The position numbers and the translations under genes are program-made. A model generated the notes under the pieces. It had not been told where the DNA came from, did not search any database, and worked only from the letters and a program-made list of their open reading frames with translations. From NCBI GenBank assembly GCA_020137815.1, contig CM035357.1, positions 4,944,496-5,008,495 of the forward strand: DNA of 64,000 nt, written 5' to 3'. Source of the stretch: Hormiphora californensis (Eukaryota; Ctenophora; Tentaculata; Cydippida; Pleurobrachiidae). Positions 17,899 to 29,652 of the stretch are shown one piece after another. Numbering within the stretch: the first letter of the stretch is position 1; each line of letters opens with the position of its first letter.

Positions 17899-20800
17899 CT
17901 ACCTATACCAGTTATTCTGGATGTTTGCTTTCGTCGCATTGTTTATACTGGAAATATTTGTCACTTGCTTCAACATATTTTCCAGCGCAGGGTTTTTGAA
18001 AGTCGACATCGCCGATTGCTGCTGTGTAGGGCCCCTGTTGAAGCCACCCTGCTGCTGCTGCATTGGGCCAGGTAGGGGGGCATCATTTCTACCCTGCCAA
18101 TTATTACCACGGCCCCCATTCTGATACTGATTCCCAAAACTGTTTCTGTTACCACCATTATTACCACCATTATTGTTCAAACTCCGGCGATAGTCTTGGG
18201 CAGGGGGAGGGTTGTTATTGGTTGGCCGGGACAGGGTCTGCTGTTGCTGCTGTTGTGTGGGTCGATGATTAAGAAGGGGCTGATTTGTATTGTAGTTTCC
18301 ACCACGTGATGGTGGTGTCTGACTTAGGGGAGGAGCGGAATCCCTCATAGAGTTATTCAAGCCGCGTGGTGAGGGATCTGTGAGGCTACTACGAGTTGTT
18401 CTTGGCGGGGGATCTCGAGAATTGTTGCCATGGTGATTGTTGTTGTTGGTTGCCATGGAGGAGGAATGATGTCCTGAGTGGTTGCCACGAGATGACGTCA
18501 TGTGACGTACCGGTGTACTGTTATTGTATGTGTTACGTACTGCAGGGGTGCTGTTATTATTATTGTAACCACCCCTTCCCACGGCACCACCTCCTCTAGC
18601 GCTGGCTCCACCCCTAGCGGGGTTTCCACCCCGGTTTGCACTCCTTGGGGGAGAGGCGGCACGGCCTCCTCTAGCGCTAGCGCCTCCCCGGGTACTCCTA
18701 GGGGGAGAAGGGGCTCGCCCTCCCCTAGCGCCTCCCCGAGTGCTACTTCTAGGGGGAGAAGGAGCCCGACCTCCCCTAGCGCCTCCCCTAGTGGCTACTC
18801 CTAGGGGGAGAGGCGGCTCGCCCTCCCCTAGCGCCTCCCCGAGTGCTACTTCTAGGGGGAGAAGGAGCCCGCCCTCCCCTAGCTCTCCCTGGACTGACTG
18901 TTCGGCCTGGTGCAGCAGAGGGTGATTGTATTCTGCCAAAGCTACCAAGCTCTAGTTGACCCTCGAACCTCATTCCGAATGGCAAAGCTCCTCGTCTTCC
19001 TAACAGTATCACTCTCATTGCTCCTTTTCCTTTTATCTCCTCCTCCGACGCCATTCCGAATCGGGCTCGACTTATCAGCACCAACAATAATGGTGGTCTT
19101 TTGTCGTTTGGAGTTCATTTCAGCGGCTGAGGAGGAAGAAGCGCCGCTGGAAGGGCCACTGGTAGCCTGAACCTGTGGTTGGTCTGTGGACTTCCGCTTA
19201 CCAAGACCGCCCAATGATTTTTGTAGATTCCCTATGTTGACCTCGACATTTGCGACCTTCACCTTAACCTCAACCTTCGAAGCGGGAGACTTTGCCGTAG
19301 AAGCAGCAGTAGCCTTTGTCGTAGAAGCTGCAGTGGGAGCAGGTTTTTTAGTTTCGGTAGAGGATGATGAGGTAGCCCACTCTTCTGCCATTTTCTTGAT
19401 GTCAATAGGGGTAGTGTTGGAGAGGGTTATCATCGGGAGGGGAATGTTTTCAACCTTCACACCTGAAAAGGGTATAATTGTTAGACAATAGGGCACAAAC
19501 TACATTTAAATAGGAGAAGTGGGATATAAAACAAACACTAGGTATGTGTTGCTAAAGGTTAGTTTTACCTAAAAGATAAGCTCGGATCTCCCTGACTGCT
19601 GGTGTTTCAGACTCGTACTCCTCTTTTTCAAGAGCAATACATGCATCATTTATGAGGGGCATGGTTTTACCCCACCCCTCCTTATTCATTTTCCCCGAAA
19701 TGAACTGATGCACCCTGTCGCTGTACGCAGCAGCTAAGGATTTCAGTTTGTGCACCCGTCCTATGACGTGGGCTTTCTGTTCTCGTTTCAGGTTGAGTTT
19801 CTGGTTACACAATGTACACATAAAGGTGCGGTTAGAGGAAGTTGAGAGAGGTTTGAGGGCACTGATTCCAACCATGAGATTGTTGAGTTGAGGCTGGAGT
19901 TCCGAAATTTCAGGTTTAGCACCTGGGGGAGAGGGCTGGAGTTAGTAACAGTTAACACTAATGCTCCAAAAAGGGGGATGTAAGCAATAAACCTGGGTTT
20001 ACCAAACACGCTTATGGCCATTCAGTATGTACACCTGATTGTTGCAGAATGGAAAACCAGAATGGAAAACTTACTGGTGGACGGTTTGGGGGAGGTGATC
20101 TTGATTTTGTTTTTGGCACAGTACCATTTCTCTGCCAATTCACGGAGATCTAACTTCTCTTGCTCAGCAGTTAGAGGCACCACATCCGCCAGAGGGAAGG
20201 GCAGCTCGTCCAATTTCAAGCCAAGAATACCTGATATATAAATGGGAATTCAATTAATATATTGTCGTGATTACTGTTTAAGAGCCCAACTGGTCATTAT
20301 AAATAGGAAATTGCTATTACTATTGATTCCTTCTAGTGCTGTAAAAAAGAAGAGAGCACAAAAATAGCACCCACCTGCTCGTTTCTTTTGATTTTCATTA
20401 GACTCAGCTATCCCTCTCCTTTTTCTCAATCAACCTGCACTCTTTATTCAGCAGGGCAGAGTACAGCTGAGAGTCCTTGGCTCTCAACTCCTCAAGGTAA
20501 GGGGGAACTGGATCACTGTAACTCCCCGTAACAACTTTCCTTCCGATGCAAACTGGCAGTCATGTGGGTCTTCGAAAAAGACAACCGTTTGGTAAGGGGA
20601 ATGTCGCACAGAGTACAGTGGTACTTGTTGTTTTTCCACTCAATATACTTCACACCAGTCAGCAGGAGGGAATATTCTGCTTTCTTGGCGTTAGGTCTCG
20701 CTACCGTGGGTGTCACTACTGTCTCCGGTTTCGTTGATCTCTGATATCACAGGAAGGAGCTGTCCTGTCCTCTTCCTCGAACAACACAATACCGTCTGGG

Positions 20801-21783
20801 ATATCAGGTTCAATTGAAGGGAAATCTTGGGATGAGGCAACTGACATGAGAGCAGGGGGTTCTGGTGATAGAGTTTTAGAGAGCAGTTCTTCTTCTTCAG
20901 CGGCTGGCACCACGATGTCTTTTTTAGCTGCTGCCTTCTTCTTTTTCGCTCCAACCGTTATTTTCTTCTTGGCGGTTACGACTGCTGCTTTCGGTTTGAT
21001 AGGCACCATCGGGGCGAGAATCTCAACTTCAGGTTTTATAATGTTTCTGAAAATCTCCTTCTTAGACTGACAGAGTCAAGAGGAATCGCAGTACATCCGG
21101 ATCTTCTTTCTCTTTCTCAAACACCTCTTGAGCTTTCTCCCTCAGTCTTTTTCTCAACTCTCGGCTGCTTCCCTTAGCCTCGAGCTGTTTTAACTCAAAT
21201 GCCGAGACAACATCATGAGACTTGATTGACTGAATGATGTGTCCACTGGTAGATGCGTGTAAGTCTATACCATGGTTAAAAGTTTCAAGACAATGTCCAC
21301 ACAACCAGGAATTAGATGGTGCGTAATATTCAATCTTGGCAAGGCCAATACATCCCTGCTTTGTTAACCGTTCCTGGGTGGACCCTGGTTTGAGACTGAC
21401 CAAGTTTTTGTGATCGAAAACCTCCTTGACCGGCTCCTGGGTGACTGGAGTACATTCCAACACGGCATCACGGTACAAAACATGATCAGAGGTTTCACAG
21501 TGAGCGTCCCATTTATCAACTTGAGTAAAACAGAAACTACAAAATTCGTCCCCTGATTTCAAATCTGATATCCGTTTATTCACCTAGGTAGGGAGATTGT
21601 TTAATTATGTCATACACATCTTCGAAATTATCATTAGAAAGTACTATATATTAAAGCTAATATTATAGATTTTACCTGTGTTGCATGATCGTCTGATGCG
21701 AGATGGTGGCTAAACTCCACACCGGTATCGAAGGTATCCTGGCAAACATTGCAGTAATGCTCTTCTGGGCCGGCTTCGGCCAT
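17899..21783 (-). CDS. Five-finger U1-type zinc-finger protein with RGG tail, seven +1 breaks
   Basis: I do not recognise an orthologue. Exons: 21676-21783, 20375-21583, 20075-20230, 19569-19922, 17899-19462, joined by GT-AG introns. Five fingers of the long-spacer U1/matrin type are visible: YCNVCQDTF...H, FCSFCFTQV...H, WLCGHCLETF...H, YHCTLCDIPL...H and FMCTLCNQKL...H. Such fingers commonly bind RNA or RNPs. After residue 600 or so comes a Ser/Lys-rich segment, then repeated RGGARGGRAPSPPRS units and an Asn/Gln-rich low-complexity end. Coding sense is lost and regained in a new frame seven times: near 21062, 20716-20760, 20691, 20513, 20404, 18942 and 18788. Each break is cured by dropping one base, and the sum then gives exactly 1128 codons. 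At 18788 the surplus is visible against sister repeat units. An RNA-binding role is inference. Confidence 0.7.
18640..18890 (-). repeat. Coding repeats for RGG / SPPR units
   Basis: Imperfect 50-60 bp units alternating CTAGGGGGAGAAGG and CGCCCTCCCCTAGCGCC encode RGGARGGRAPSPPRS on the minus strand. One unit carries an extra C after AGTAGC (about 18792), which shifts its frame relative to the others. Confidence 0.85.
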
Positions 21784-22696
21784 CAAACTGTAACTAAAGA
21801 AAGATACTGTTTTAGTGTAACTTAATCAAAAGGGAACAAAAAAGGAAAGGTGAGAAGTTTATCAGATTCAGGGTTTTTGCCTTGATCGACCATCTCTCAC
21901 CGGCCCCGGTACAGACTACAGATTTGTATCGCGAAAGGGTGGGGTAACAAGGTTATCTAGGGTGTGGGCGATTAGAGGTTAGCATACACTTCAGCCCCCT
22001 TCACAATTTGATACACTCTTCATTAGCTACAGCGGCTGAGTGGTTTGCTTGTTTCGTTTCAATTTTAAGTGCATTTTTAAGCAAAAAACCGAGACCGGGG
22101 TCTCAGGTATCAAAACGCACACCATGGTTGGTCACAGAGTGAGCCTAGAAAGTGGTACAACCCACTGAGATGCACTGATGATCGACTGAACTTAGCGCTG
22201 CGGCGTAAAATTTCCCCTTGACTTTTTCGTTTGCCGAAAACCAAAACGGACAAGCGACGGAGATAAGAGTGATCCACGAGTCGGTGCGCGGCTCTTATGC
22301 AACGCGCGTTAAGCAGTGCAGTACAAACATAATTTTATCGCGCCTGTGCGTTATTTCACAGCATCAGCATGGTCAGTTTGAAGCTGGGCTTCAGTTGAGA
22401 AGACCGAAATCAATCACCTGTCATTGGACCTTGGGCCCGCCTCTAACAGCACGTCACAAGTAAAACCATGAAAAACACGATTGATTTTGGAAGGGGAGTA
22501 AATCGGATTAAAATTCTTGCACATATTTTCAAAAAAAGAGTGATCTCTTCCTCTTATGAATACCAGAAAAAACATCACATGTAATTTCTACACTACACAT
22601 GATATCGTCCACTCACACACACACATGTTTAATTGTAAAAGACATAATCCTTGTCACACCCCCTCACAACATGACGATACAAATGAAAAAGGGAAA
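21784..22696. other. Gap upstream of the zinc-finger gene
   Basis: About 900 bp between the zinc-finger start codon and the eIF2-beta stop. It must hold the zinc-finger promoter and eIF2-beta 3' UTR. No gene or named element recognised. Confidence 0.5.
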
Positions 22697-25600
22697 TCAA
22701 CCCTGCTTGTCCCTCATGGTTTTTCGCTTTCCGGTGACCGCCTGGAATCCGCTCTTGATGGATTGGACAGCGCATCGGGAGTTGCACGCTTCGCATTGCA
22801 GGAAGTGCAGTCGACCATCTTTTTGGAGGAGTGTGTCAGCCGATCTACACGTGTGGCACGTAACGTACTCGCCTGAAGGAGTGTAATTAGGTTGTGAATT
22901 TAATTAGTGTCATTAGTGGAATTTGTTATGTTCTAACCCTCCCTTTACATTTGTAAAGGTAGGTGTTTCGGGTGCGGGGCGCCCGAAACACAGTCTAGCC
23001 AGGCAATAGTGGAGTATGGTCATTTAGTTCGTAAAATCAAGGAAGATATTCTGACCCTTGTGGTTACTTACTTAAAACCGTCAGGAATTAGTGCTAAAAA
23101 TCTTCACTTACGAATGTAACGTTTTAGGACACCCTCGATATTTTTCTGCTGGAATCTCCCCTTGATAAGCAACTGGTTATACCCGTCCACTGAGCCACTT
23201 GTTCCCAACTCAGCCATAAGGAAGTCCTGAACGTGACGGGGCGTCCTGTGCAGCCTAGGAGAATGGGTGGTTAGCTCAGATATGGTTCGGATTTAGTGTG
23301 ACGGGACGGAGAAATCGGAGCACTAGGAACAGAATAAATCCCCGAGAGAGCAGGTCTGTATTATGGTGAATATTGCACCACATGATTCATATGGTGTAAT
23401 ACTCACCGAATTATTCATCACATTATGATTCGTTCGAGGGAATTTCTCAGAGAATTTGAGCGATCAAATGACAGTCGGGCTTCAATTCCGGGTGGGGACA
23501 ACATATGAGAGTACGTGTTGCAACATATCGCGCGCGAACTACCTTAACTTTTCACACAACTAGGTTACCGCGCGTTACGGTATCGAATTGGCGATGTCCA
23601 ATATTGGCCACAACCGGTCTTAGGACACACAGCCTCACGGTTAACGATCATCAATGATGATATAAAGTCCTTTTTTTTTCAACTGTTCACCCCCAACACG
23701 CATGTAGGGGACGCGGGGGCCACGTAGGCTATGGCCCCCGCAACTTTTTCGGTTGCCCATACAAAATTGGATGTTTGGATCCCCAATCATTGAATTTCAC
23801 TACCTTACACTGGTTTTCGCTAGGCTTCTCGCCTATCTTGCGAGCATGGGAACGGCTTCGGTTATCGGGGTAGACCTTTTCTATCCTCCCTAATATCGTA
23901 TATCTTGCTCTCTCTCTTCCTGGCAATCTTTGCTAACACCCAAACTATTCTTGATTTCTACCACTCTCGTCTCACTGATGACCCTCTTATCTCACCGATA
24001 AATGTCTCTCTCCCACCCTTTCTCTCCCACTCCGGCCTTACTCTGTCAGGCCAATGCTCTGACCACAGTTCTCGCACGCTCTTGAAGAAATGAGAGTAGG
24101 GTCAGGCCAATGCTCTGACAGGCCTTACTGGAAGATTGGGTCTGTGGAACGTTAGTAAGTAAACCAAAAAGTCGCCGTCTTCGACTTTCGTCAATAACGA
24201 CTCGTTCTTGACGAAAATGGCGACTTTTTGGTATAAAAATCAAAATTTTTTTCCCGGGCTCAGCTGTCGCTTCGCCCAATCTATAAGAGTTTCCAATAAA
24301 AAACTCGGGGTATGTCATATCACGTGACTGGTCAGTGCAGTCACGTGACTAAAAAATTTTGGCCAAAAAAATGGCCCCCACAACTTCAAAACCTCCCCTA
24401 CATGCATGACCCCCAAAGTCGTGCGCGGAATTGTTTTGCGCGTTTATCACATGTTAACGTGTAGCGCGCGCAGCGTAAATTAAAATATCACACGCGCACG
24501 AGTTGAGGGGTGAACAGTTGAATAAAAATGGACTTTATCATTGAAGTCCGAAGAGGGAACTTACATTTTGCAGATCTCCAGGAAGTTAGCGAAGGAAGTT
24601 TTCTTAGCACCATGTCGAACAACTTGGGGTGGTCTCATCACATACTTCTTCTTCTCTCCACACTGCATCTCAGGGTTCTTTTCCCTCATTTTATCCATCG
24701 CACGTTTCAGCAGCTGGAGATGGGGGTTTGGTATTAGTTGGAGGAGGGTGGATTGGGTTTATTTGGGAGAGATGGAGTGGGCTTAGTCAGGGGGGATGAA
24801 GTTGGGAGTAGCTTTGAATTAATCATTATATTACTACCTAACTAAATCCTTGTCACACACTGACTGTACATCGCGCAACCTACGCGGCCTCACGTAGCTG
24901 CACCGGGCCTTCGGCCCGGTGCGAAGAGGAGGGTCTCATATCCTCCTCATAAGTATAGTATATATAGTAAGGAGTGGACTTAGTCAGGGGAGATGGAGTG
25001 GACTTAGTCAGGGGAGATGGAGTGGACTTAGTCAGGGGAGATGGAGTGGACTTAGTCAGGGGAGATGGAGTGGACTTAGTCAGGGGAGTTGGAGTGGGTT
25101 AGGGAGATGGTGTGGACTTAGTAGGGAGTAGCTCTAAAATCTAGCTAACTACCGCGATATCAACAGTATTATTCATAGTGAAACTATTAATGAACTAACT
25201 AATTAAGTAACTAAACTATTAATTAACTATCTAAATCCCTACCTCCTCATAAGTATAATCCCTCTCAGATGTTTCCCAGCTGTTAACCGCAGAGAGATCA
25301 ACACCCTCGTCGTGCATGGCCCCATCCATCTCTGCTTCGGCATCATCCAGGATGACCACCTCCTTCTTCTTCCTCTTCTTCTTCTTCATTACAGTTGGGT
25401 CGAACTCGTCCAGTGTAATAGCCACATCGTTATTGTCAACAGGGGGCTGCGGGGAATAATGGTGTTAGAAACAGGTGGATTGGGTGTTTGCCCCTAAAAA
25501 GTCCAAATTCAGTGAAGGTCGAAATGATATATACCACTATTCCAATGAACAATTATTAGAGCTATACTATATTATGTGGAGATAAGATGAGTGAGACAGA

Positions 25601-26170
25601 ACCATTTGTTAGAACGGGTTAGAAAATGATGATGTTAGAACATGGTATTAGTTACCTGATCGCTGTTCAGATTGAGATTCTCAACTTCCTTCTTCACTTC
25701 CTCCACGCCATTCTTCTGAAACACATTTAACAAATCAGAACATGTATATATATTTGTAAACAGATTAAATGTTTTCTCATAGTCGCAAGTCTGTTATCTT
25801 CTCCGTTTTGCAGACAAGGTGATATCACAGAATTTAATCTGAGTTTTTCACCCCCTCTACCAATGAGTTTATTGTAAAACTGACGTTTTCATCAAGAATG
25901 TCGACCGGTGCGGCCTTCTTCTTTTTCTTCTTCTTGAGGGTGGGGTCGAACTCCGCCTGAGAGGGGACAAGGCGTTACATTTACTTTGTCATACTGAGAT
26001 ACTGCATACTGAGATAGGGAAATGATATCACGATTCACAGGGGGGAGTTACATTTACTGATAAATCAGTACTCAGTAGAACCAATACGAAAATATGCAAT
26101 TATTGACTAAGTGGCCACATGATTCACCACCACCCAGACATGTTTTACTTACGAATGAGTCTTCCGTCAT
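22697..26170 (-). CDS. EIF2S2: Translation initiation factor eIF2 subunit beta
   Basis: Beta subunit of eIF2, which delivers initiator tRNA to the 40S ribosome in the cytoplasm. Seven exons: 26153-26170, 25885-25956, 25656-25715, 25243-25446, 24565-24713, 23112-23254, 22697-22872; 273 residues, no frame break. The N-terminus starts MTEDSF and has two lysine blocks ([25 protein letters not shown]) of the kind that bind eIF5 and eIF2B-epsilon. The core has [34 protein letters not shown] and [20 protein letters not shown]. The C-terminal zinc ribbon is CHTC...CEAC, with [13 protein letters not shown]. It is shorter than the 333-residue human protein, mainly in the N-terminal third, with two rather than three lysine blocks. 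Two introns carry repeats: a TIR element at 23.65-24.54 kb and a 24-bp tandem array at 25 kb. Confidence 0.97.
22925..23008. repeat. Dispersed short repeat (GTTATGTTCTAACCC family)
   Basis: GTTATGTTCTAACCCTCCCT followed by TTACATTTGTAAAGG and a CGGGGCGCCCGAAACACAG tail. A close copy lies at 38280-38354; partial copies lie at 15483-15560 and 39938-39980. All are in introns or intergenic DNA. Nature unknown; the GTTCTAACC core resembles a polymerase III B box only loosely. Confidence 0.7.
23652..24544. mobile_element. TIR element in an eIF2-beta intron
   Basis: The ends are inverted: ATGATATAAAGTCC plus CAACTGTTCACCCC on the left, GGGGTGAACAGTTG plus GGACTTTATCAT on the right. Inside, two further inverted segments (TAGGGGACGCGGGGGCCA-like) and a GTCAGGCCAATGCTCTGAC repeat are seen. 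No transposase. Its right end is about 20 bp from exon 24565-24713. Confidence 0.75.
24972..25112. repeat. 24-bp tandem repeat upstream of a 3' splice site
   Basis: About five or six copies of GGAGTGGACTTAGTCAGGGG plus AGAT. On the transcribed strand each unit reads CTGACTAAG followed by a pyrimidine-rich CCACTCCATCTCC, i.e. a branch-point-like site and a polypyrimidine tract. It resembles the real region just upstream of the acceptor at 24714. Confidence 0.85.
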
Positions 26171-27269
26171 GGTACTTCCTACTAAAAAGTGTTACAGAGT
26201 GAGATGTCTAACAATAACAATCGGTTACAGTAATGGTTATTGAGGATTTGGTTTAGGCCCAGTAAAGTGTAAACCGAGAATTTATTAAATTAATTTAATC
26301 TGCTTAATCGTTATTTTCTTTATACTCGAGAATGTATATTGAGGCCCGGTAAATTAATATTAGACTGTCAGACTGTAAAACATCTATGCAAAGAAGGATG
26401 ACATCACGATGAGTCATGAGTTACACATCAGATCAAGCAATTATTCAAATGCAAAGTCTAAAGGATTTGTTTTGTTCAAAGAAATAAAGCCTTGAAAATC
26501 TTCATCTCTGTAGTTTCAAACTTTTTAACACTAAATTTAAAATATTAAATTGAGCATTTAAAATGCTTTTAAAAAATATTCGTTTTCTTTTGTTGTTGGA
26601 TTAACGGTGGCGGGCGGCTGATTAAAATATATACCACTCTACAAACATACCACTCTACCAATTTAATACTAACGACAAATAGCGAGGAAGTTTAGTTTTC
26701 TACTTCCGGCTGTACGAAATGAGTAGACGGGTTTTATTGTAGAACACGAAGACTCCTGACCCCTCTAGTGGCTGTTAACAACTCGCACACTCGTGGTTCA
26801 GAGTTTTATCGGGCATTTAACAAAGCGAACAACTTCACTTGATAAATTCTCGAGTCGTCTATGCCCTGATAAAACACTGAACCACGCGAGTTCACCATAT
26901 GGGTCCCGGATCACTCCCTTCACATGTCTCCAACGCGGATAATGCCGTCAGCCCTAGTCCCTACTCCCTACACATCTGATGACTGATTCAGAGCGCTCTT
27001 CAAGGCAGGGACGGCGCTGGGCCTTCGGCCCAGCAAGTCCCTGGGGCCTGGGTGTCAGGGGCGGCAGCCTCGGTCAGGGGTGGAACCCCCCACAAGCAGG
27101 GTCCAGAGGCGTAGCCCCGACGGGGACGTAGGGGTCAGAGCCCCCGGAGGCAGGGTCCAGACTCCAGGGCCTGCAAGCCCCGGTAGGGGTTGAGGTGGCG
27201 AAACGCCCCGAAAATTTCAGGCATTTTTAAACGATTTTAAGCATTTCTGAACAGTCAAGGAGTCAAAAA
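26171..27269. other. eIF2-beta upstream region and repeat debris
   Basis: This holds the eIF2-beta promoter. At 26690-26740 it holds half of the palindromic element found complete at 30614-30755. At about 26800-26900 lies an imperfect inverted repeat (TTTATCGGGCATT / TATGCCCTGATAAAAC), partly repeated at 61170-61220. No gene. Confidence 0.5.
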
Positions 27270-27342
27270 CGGGAAAAATCTTGGCATACGTTGCAGGCCC
27301 CTTATAATATAATATAAGGGGCCTGGAGGGAATACCGCGCTA

Positions 27343-27564
27343 AAGTCGGATTTTTTGAAACTGTCACCCCCCTAGGTATTTTCAAACTTCGTAAATGGTC
27401 ATAAAACCGGTTCCTGACGAGATAGAGACTTGAAATTTGGAGGTTACGAAGATCTTGCTAAGTTCTTCCTAACCTCCAAATTTCAAGTCTCTATCTTATC
27501 AGGAACCGGAGATATGGCAAATTTTGTTATTTCAGGGGGGTGACAGTTTCAAAAAATCCGACTT
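27343..27564. mobile_element. 222-bp palindromic MITE with TA target duplication
   Basis: Starts AAGTCGGATTTTTTGAAACT and ends with its inverse, flanked by TA. The duplicated copy of this locus at about 28530 has a single TA and no element, so the insertion is precisely bounded. A relative lies at 53790-54009. Confidence 0.92.
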
Positions 27565-27566
27565 TA

Positions 27567-28064
27567 GGGGGGAATACATAATCAATCATATCTCCGGTTC
27601 CAGATAAGGTACAGAAATCGTTTTGTTAGCGTTGGAAAGAGGAAGATAACAGCTTTCAAATGCAACCGGTTTCAGGTCTCTATCTTATCAGGAACAGGAG
27701 ATATGAACCAAACTCCGCAAAATCGAGTGCGGTAAAATCAAAATTTGAATGAAATTTTAAAAAAGGTGTCCCTGCAAGAATCTGTGACGTCACTTTTTGA
27801 AAACAACCCATCTTTCAACGGCTATTGCTCAGCCTCCTTAAGTCCAATTAACTTCTCTCAAAAACAGCAAGGTAGATAATCGTCAGATCTAACAACTGGT
27901 GAAAGAATCAAGTCAAACGGACTTCAGGAGCCAAAGTTATAAGCACCGCCGTTTTTTCGACCGCAAAGTTATCTTCGACCCAGCCGGGATCAGGCCAAAC
28001 GCGCGCGCGGCATTCCCTCCAGTCCCCTCGTTGCGGGGGTGCGCGCATGAGGGGGCTGCAGCGC
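27567..28064. repeat. Tandem duplication, copy A (core part)
   Basis: Nearly base-for-base identical to 28533-29031 (for example one G/T difference in ATCGTTTTGTTAGC). Together with 27290-27342 it makes up copy A of a roughly 575-bp tandem duplication. Copy A carries two insertions that copy B lacks. No coding potential recognised. Confidence 0.92.
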
Positions 28065-28452
28065 ATAAGGAACCATAATAAAGTTCAAGAGCGCACCCCA
28101 TCCAAGAGCGCACCACCTCCAAAAGACACCACTCCAAGAGCGCACCACATCAAAGAGAGCTCCCCATCCAGAAGATACCGCGCGCAGGGGACACCACGCG
28201 CAGAAGAGACCGCACGCGCAAATACAACGCCGCGCTGGTCTCTTCTGCGCGTGGTGTCCCCTGCGCGTGGTATCTTCTGGATGGGGAGCTCTCTTTGATG
28301 TGGTGCGCTCTTGAAGTGGTGTCTTCTGGAGGTGGTGCGCTCTTGGATGTGGTCTCTTTTGGGTGTGGTGCGCTCTCAGGTGTGGTCTCTCTTCGATCGG
28401 GTACGCTCTTGGGTGCTCTTGGAGGCTCTTGAACTTTATTATGGTTCCTTAT
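28065..28452. mobile_element. Foldback element built of AAGAGCGCACC repeats
   Basis: Starts AAGGAACCATAATAAAGTTC and ends with the inverse. The arms are degenerate 20-25 bp units (AAGAGCGCACCAC, AAGAGAGACC, CCATCCAGAAGATACC) in mirrored order. Copy B of the surrounding duplication has only GCGCATTCC here, so the element is an insertion. A second family member lies at 58556-58949. Confidence 0.85.
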
Positions 28453-28462
28453 TCCAAGGAAA

Positions 28463-29045
28463 AATCAAGGAGTTGGCATACGTTGCAGGCCCCTTATAAT
28501 ATAATATAAGGGGCCTGGAGGGAATACCGCGCTAGGGGGGAATACATAATCAATCATATCTCCGGTTCCAGATAAGGTACAGAAATCGTTTTGGTAGCGT
28601 TGGAAAGAGGAAGATAACAGCTTTCAAATGCAACCGGTTTCAGGTCTCTATCTTATCAGGAACAGGAGATATGAACCAAACTCCGCAAAATCGAGTGCGG
28701 TAAAATCAAAATTTGAATGAAATTTTAAAAAAGGTGTCCCTGCAAGAATCTGTGACGTCACTTTTTGAAAACAACCCATCTTTCAACGGCTATTGCTCAG
28801 CCTCCTTAAGTCCAATTAACTTCTCTCAAAAACAGCAAGGTAGATAATCGTCAGATCTAACAACTAGTGAAAGAATCAAGTCAAACGGACTTCAGGAGCC
28901 AAAGTTATAAGCACCGCCGTTTTTTCGACCGCAAAGTTATCTTCGACCCAGCCGGGATCAGGCCAAACGCGCGCGCGGCATTCCCTCCAGTCCCCTCGTT
29001 GCGGGGGTGCGCGCATGAGGGGGCTGCAGCGCATTCCAAATCAAG
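28463..29045. repeat. Tandem duplication, copy B (empty sites)
   Basis: Runs from GGCATACGTTGCAGGCCCCT to CTGCAGCGCATTCC. It matches copy A but without the 222-bp MITE and the 388-bp foldback. A third, short copy of its left end is at 48545-48612. Confidence 0.9.
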
Positions 29046-29652
29046 GAGTCAAAAAAGAAAATTTAGAAAAAAAGTTCGCGTGCCTGGCGCTGTAGCTGCG
29101 CGGCACAATACTGCGCGCGCAGCGTACATGCGGCGTAATCGCCAGTTTTTCGGTTCTTACATAGCAAATGCCCAATGAAATTTCACTTCCAACACCCGAT
29201 GACAAATTAAAATCGTAAGTTTTAATGTAACGAGGATCGTTAAGTTCAGTAACAGTACCACTATCAAACAAATGTTTTAAAGGCCACGGTTATTTACACC
29301 CACTCACTCTTCTTTTGGCACGTTGGGCAGCCAACACTCTTCAAAAACATCAAGAATAGAAACCAATTGGAACATAAACGTCACACGCCCAACTCTAGAA
29401 ATATTTAAATACCGCTCGTCACATTTCAATATGTGATTTTAATTCACCAAAAACAATAACAACACACTGTTTCACATCACGGGACTCTTCTTCTTCTGAC
29501 ACAGTCGTGAGGTAACACAGAACGGGTTGTGGTTTTATTTTGCTCCCAAACAAACGGTAAAAATCGGAATACGCAAGATTAAAAACTATCTGATATATAT
29601 GTGTGTCGAGGAGGGAAAGAATGTTTGTTGAGATTCAAGTTGTTGTTGTGTT

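Noticed and set aside
20691..20760. A single -1 break instead of two +1 breaks in the zinc-finger exon
   Set aside because: Formally possible, but the intermediate frame (SEINETGDSSDTHGSE) reads like the surrounding acidic linker, and two +1 steps fit the rest of the gene; kept as an uncertainty.
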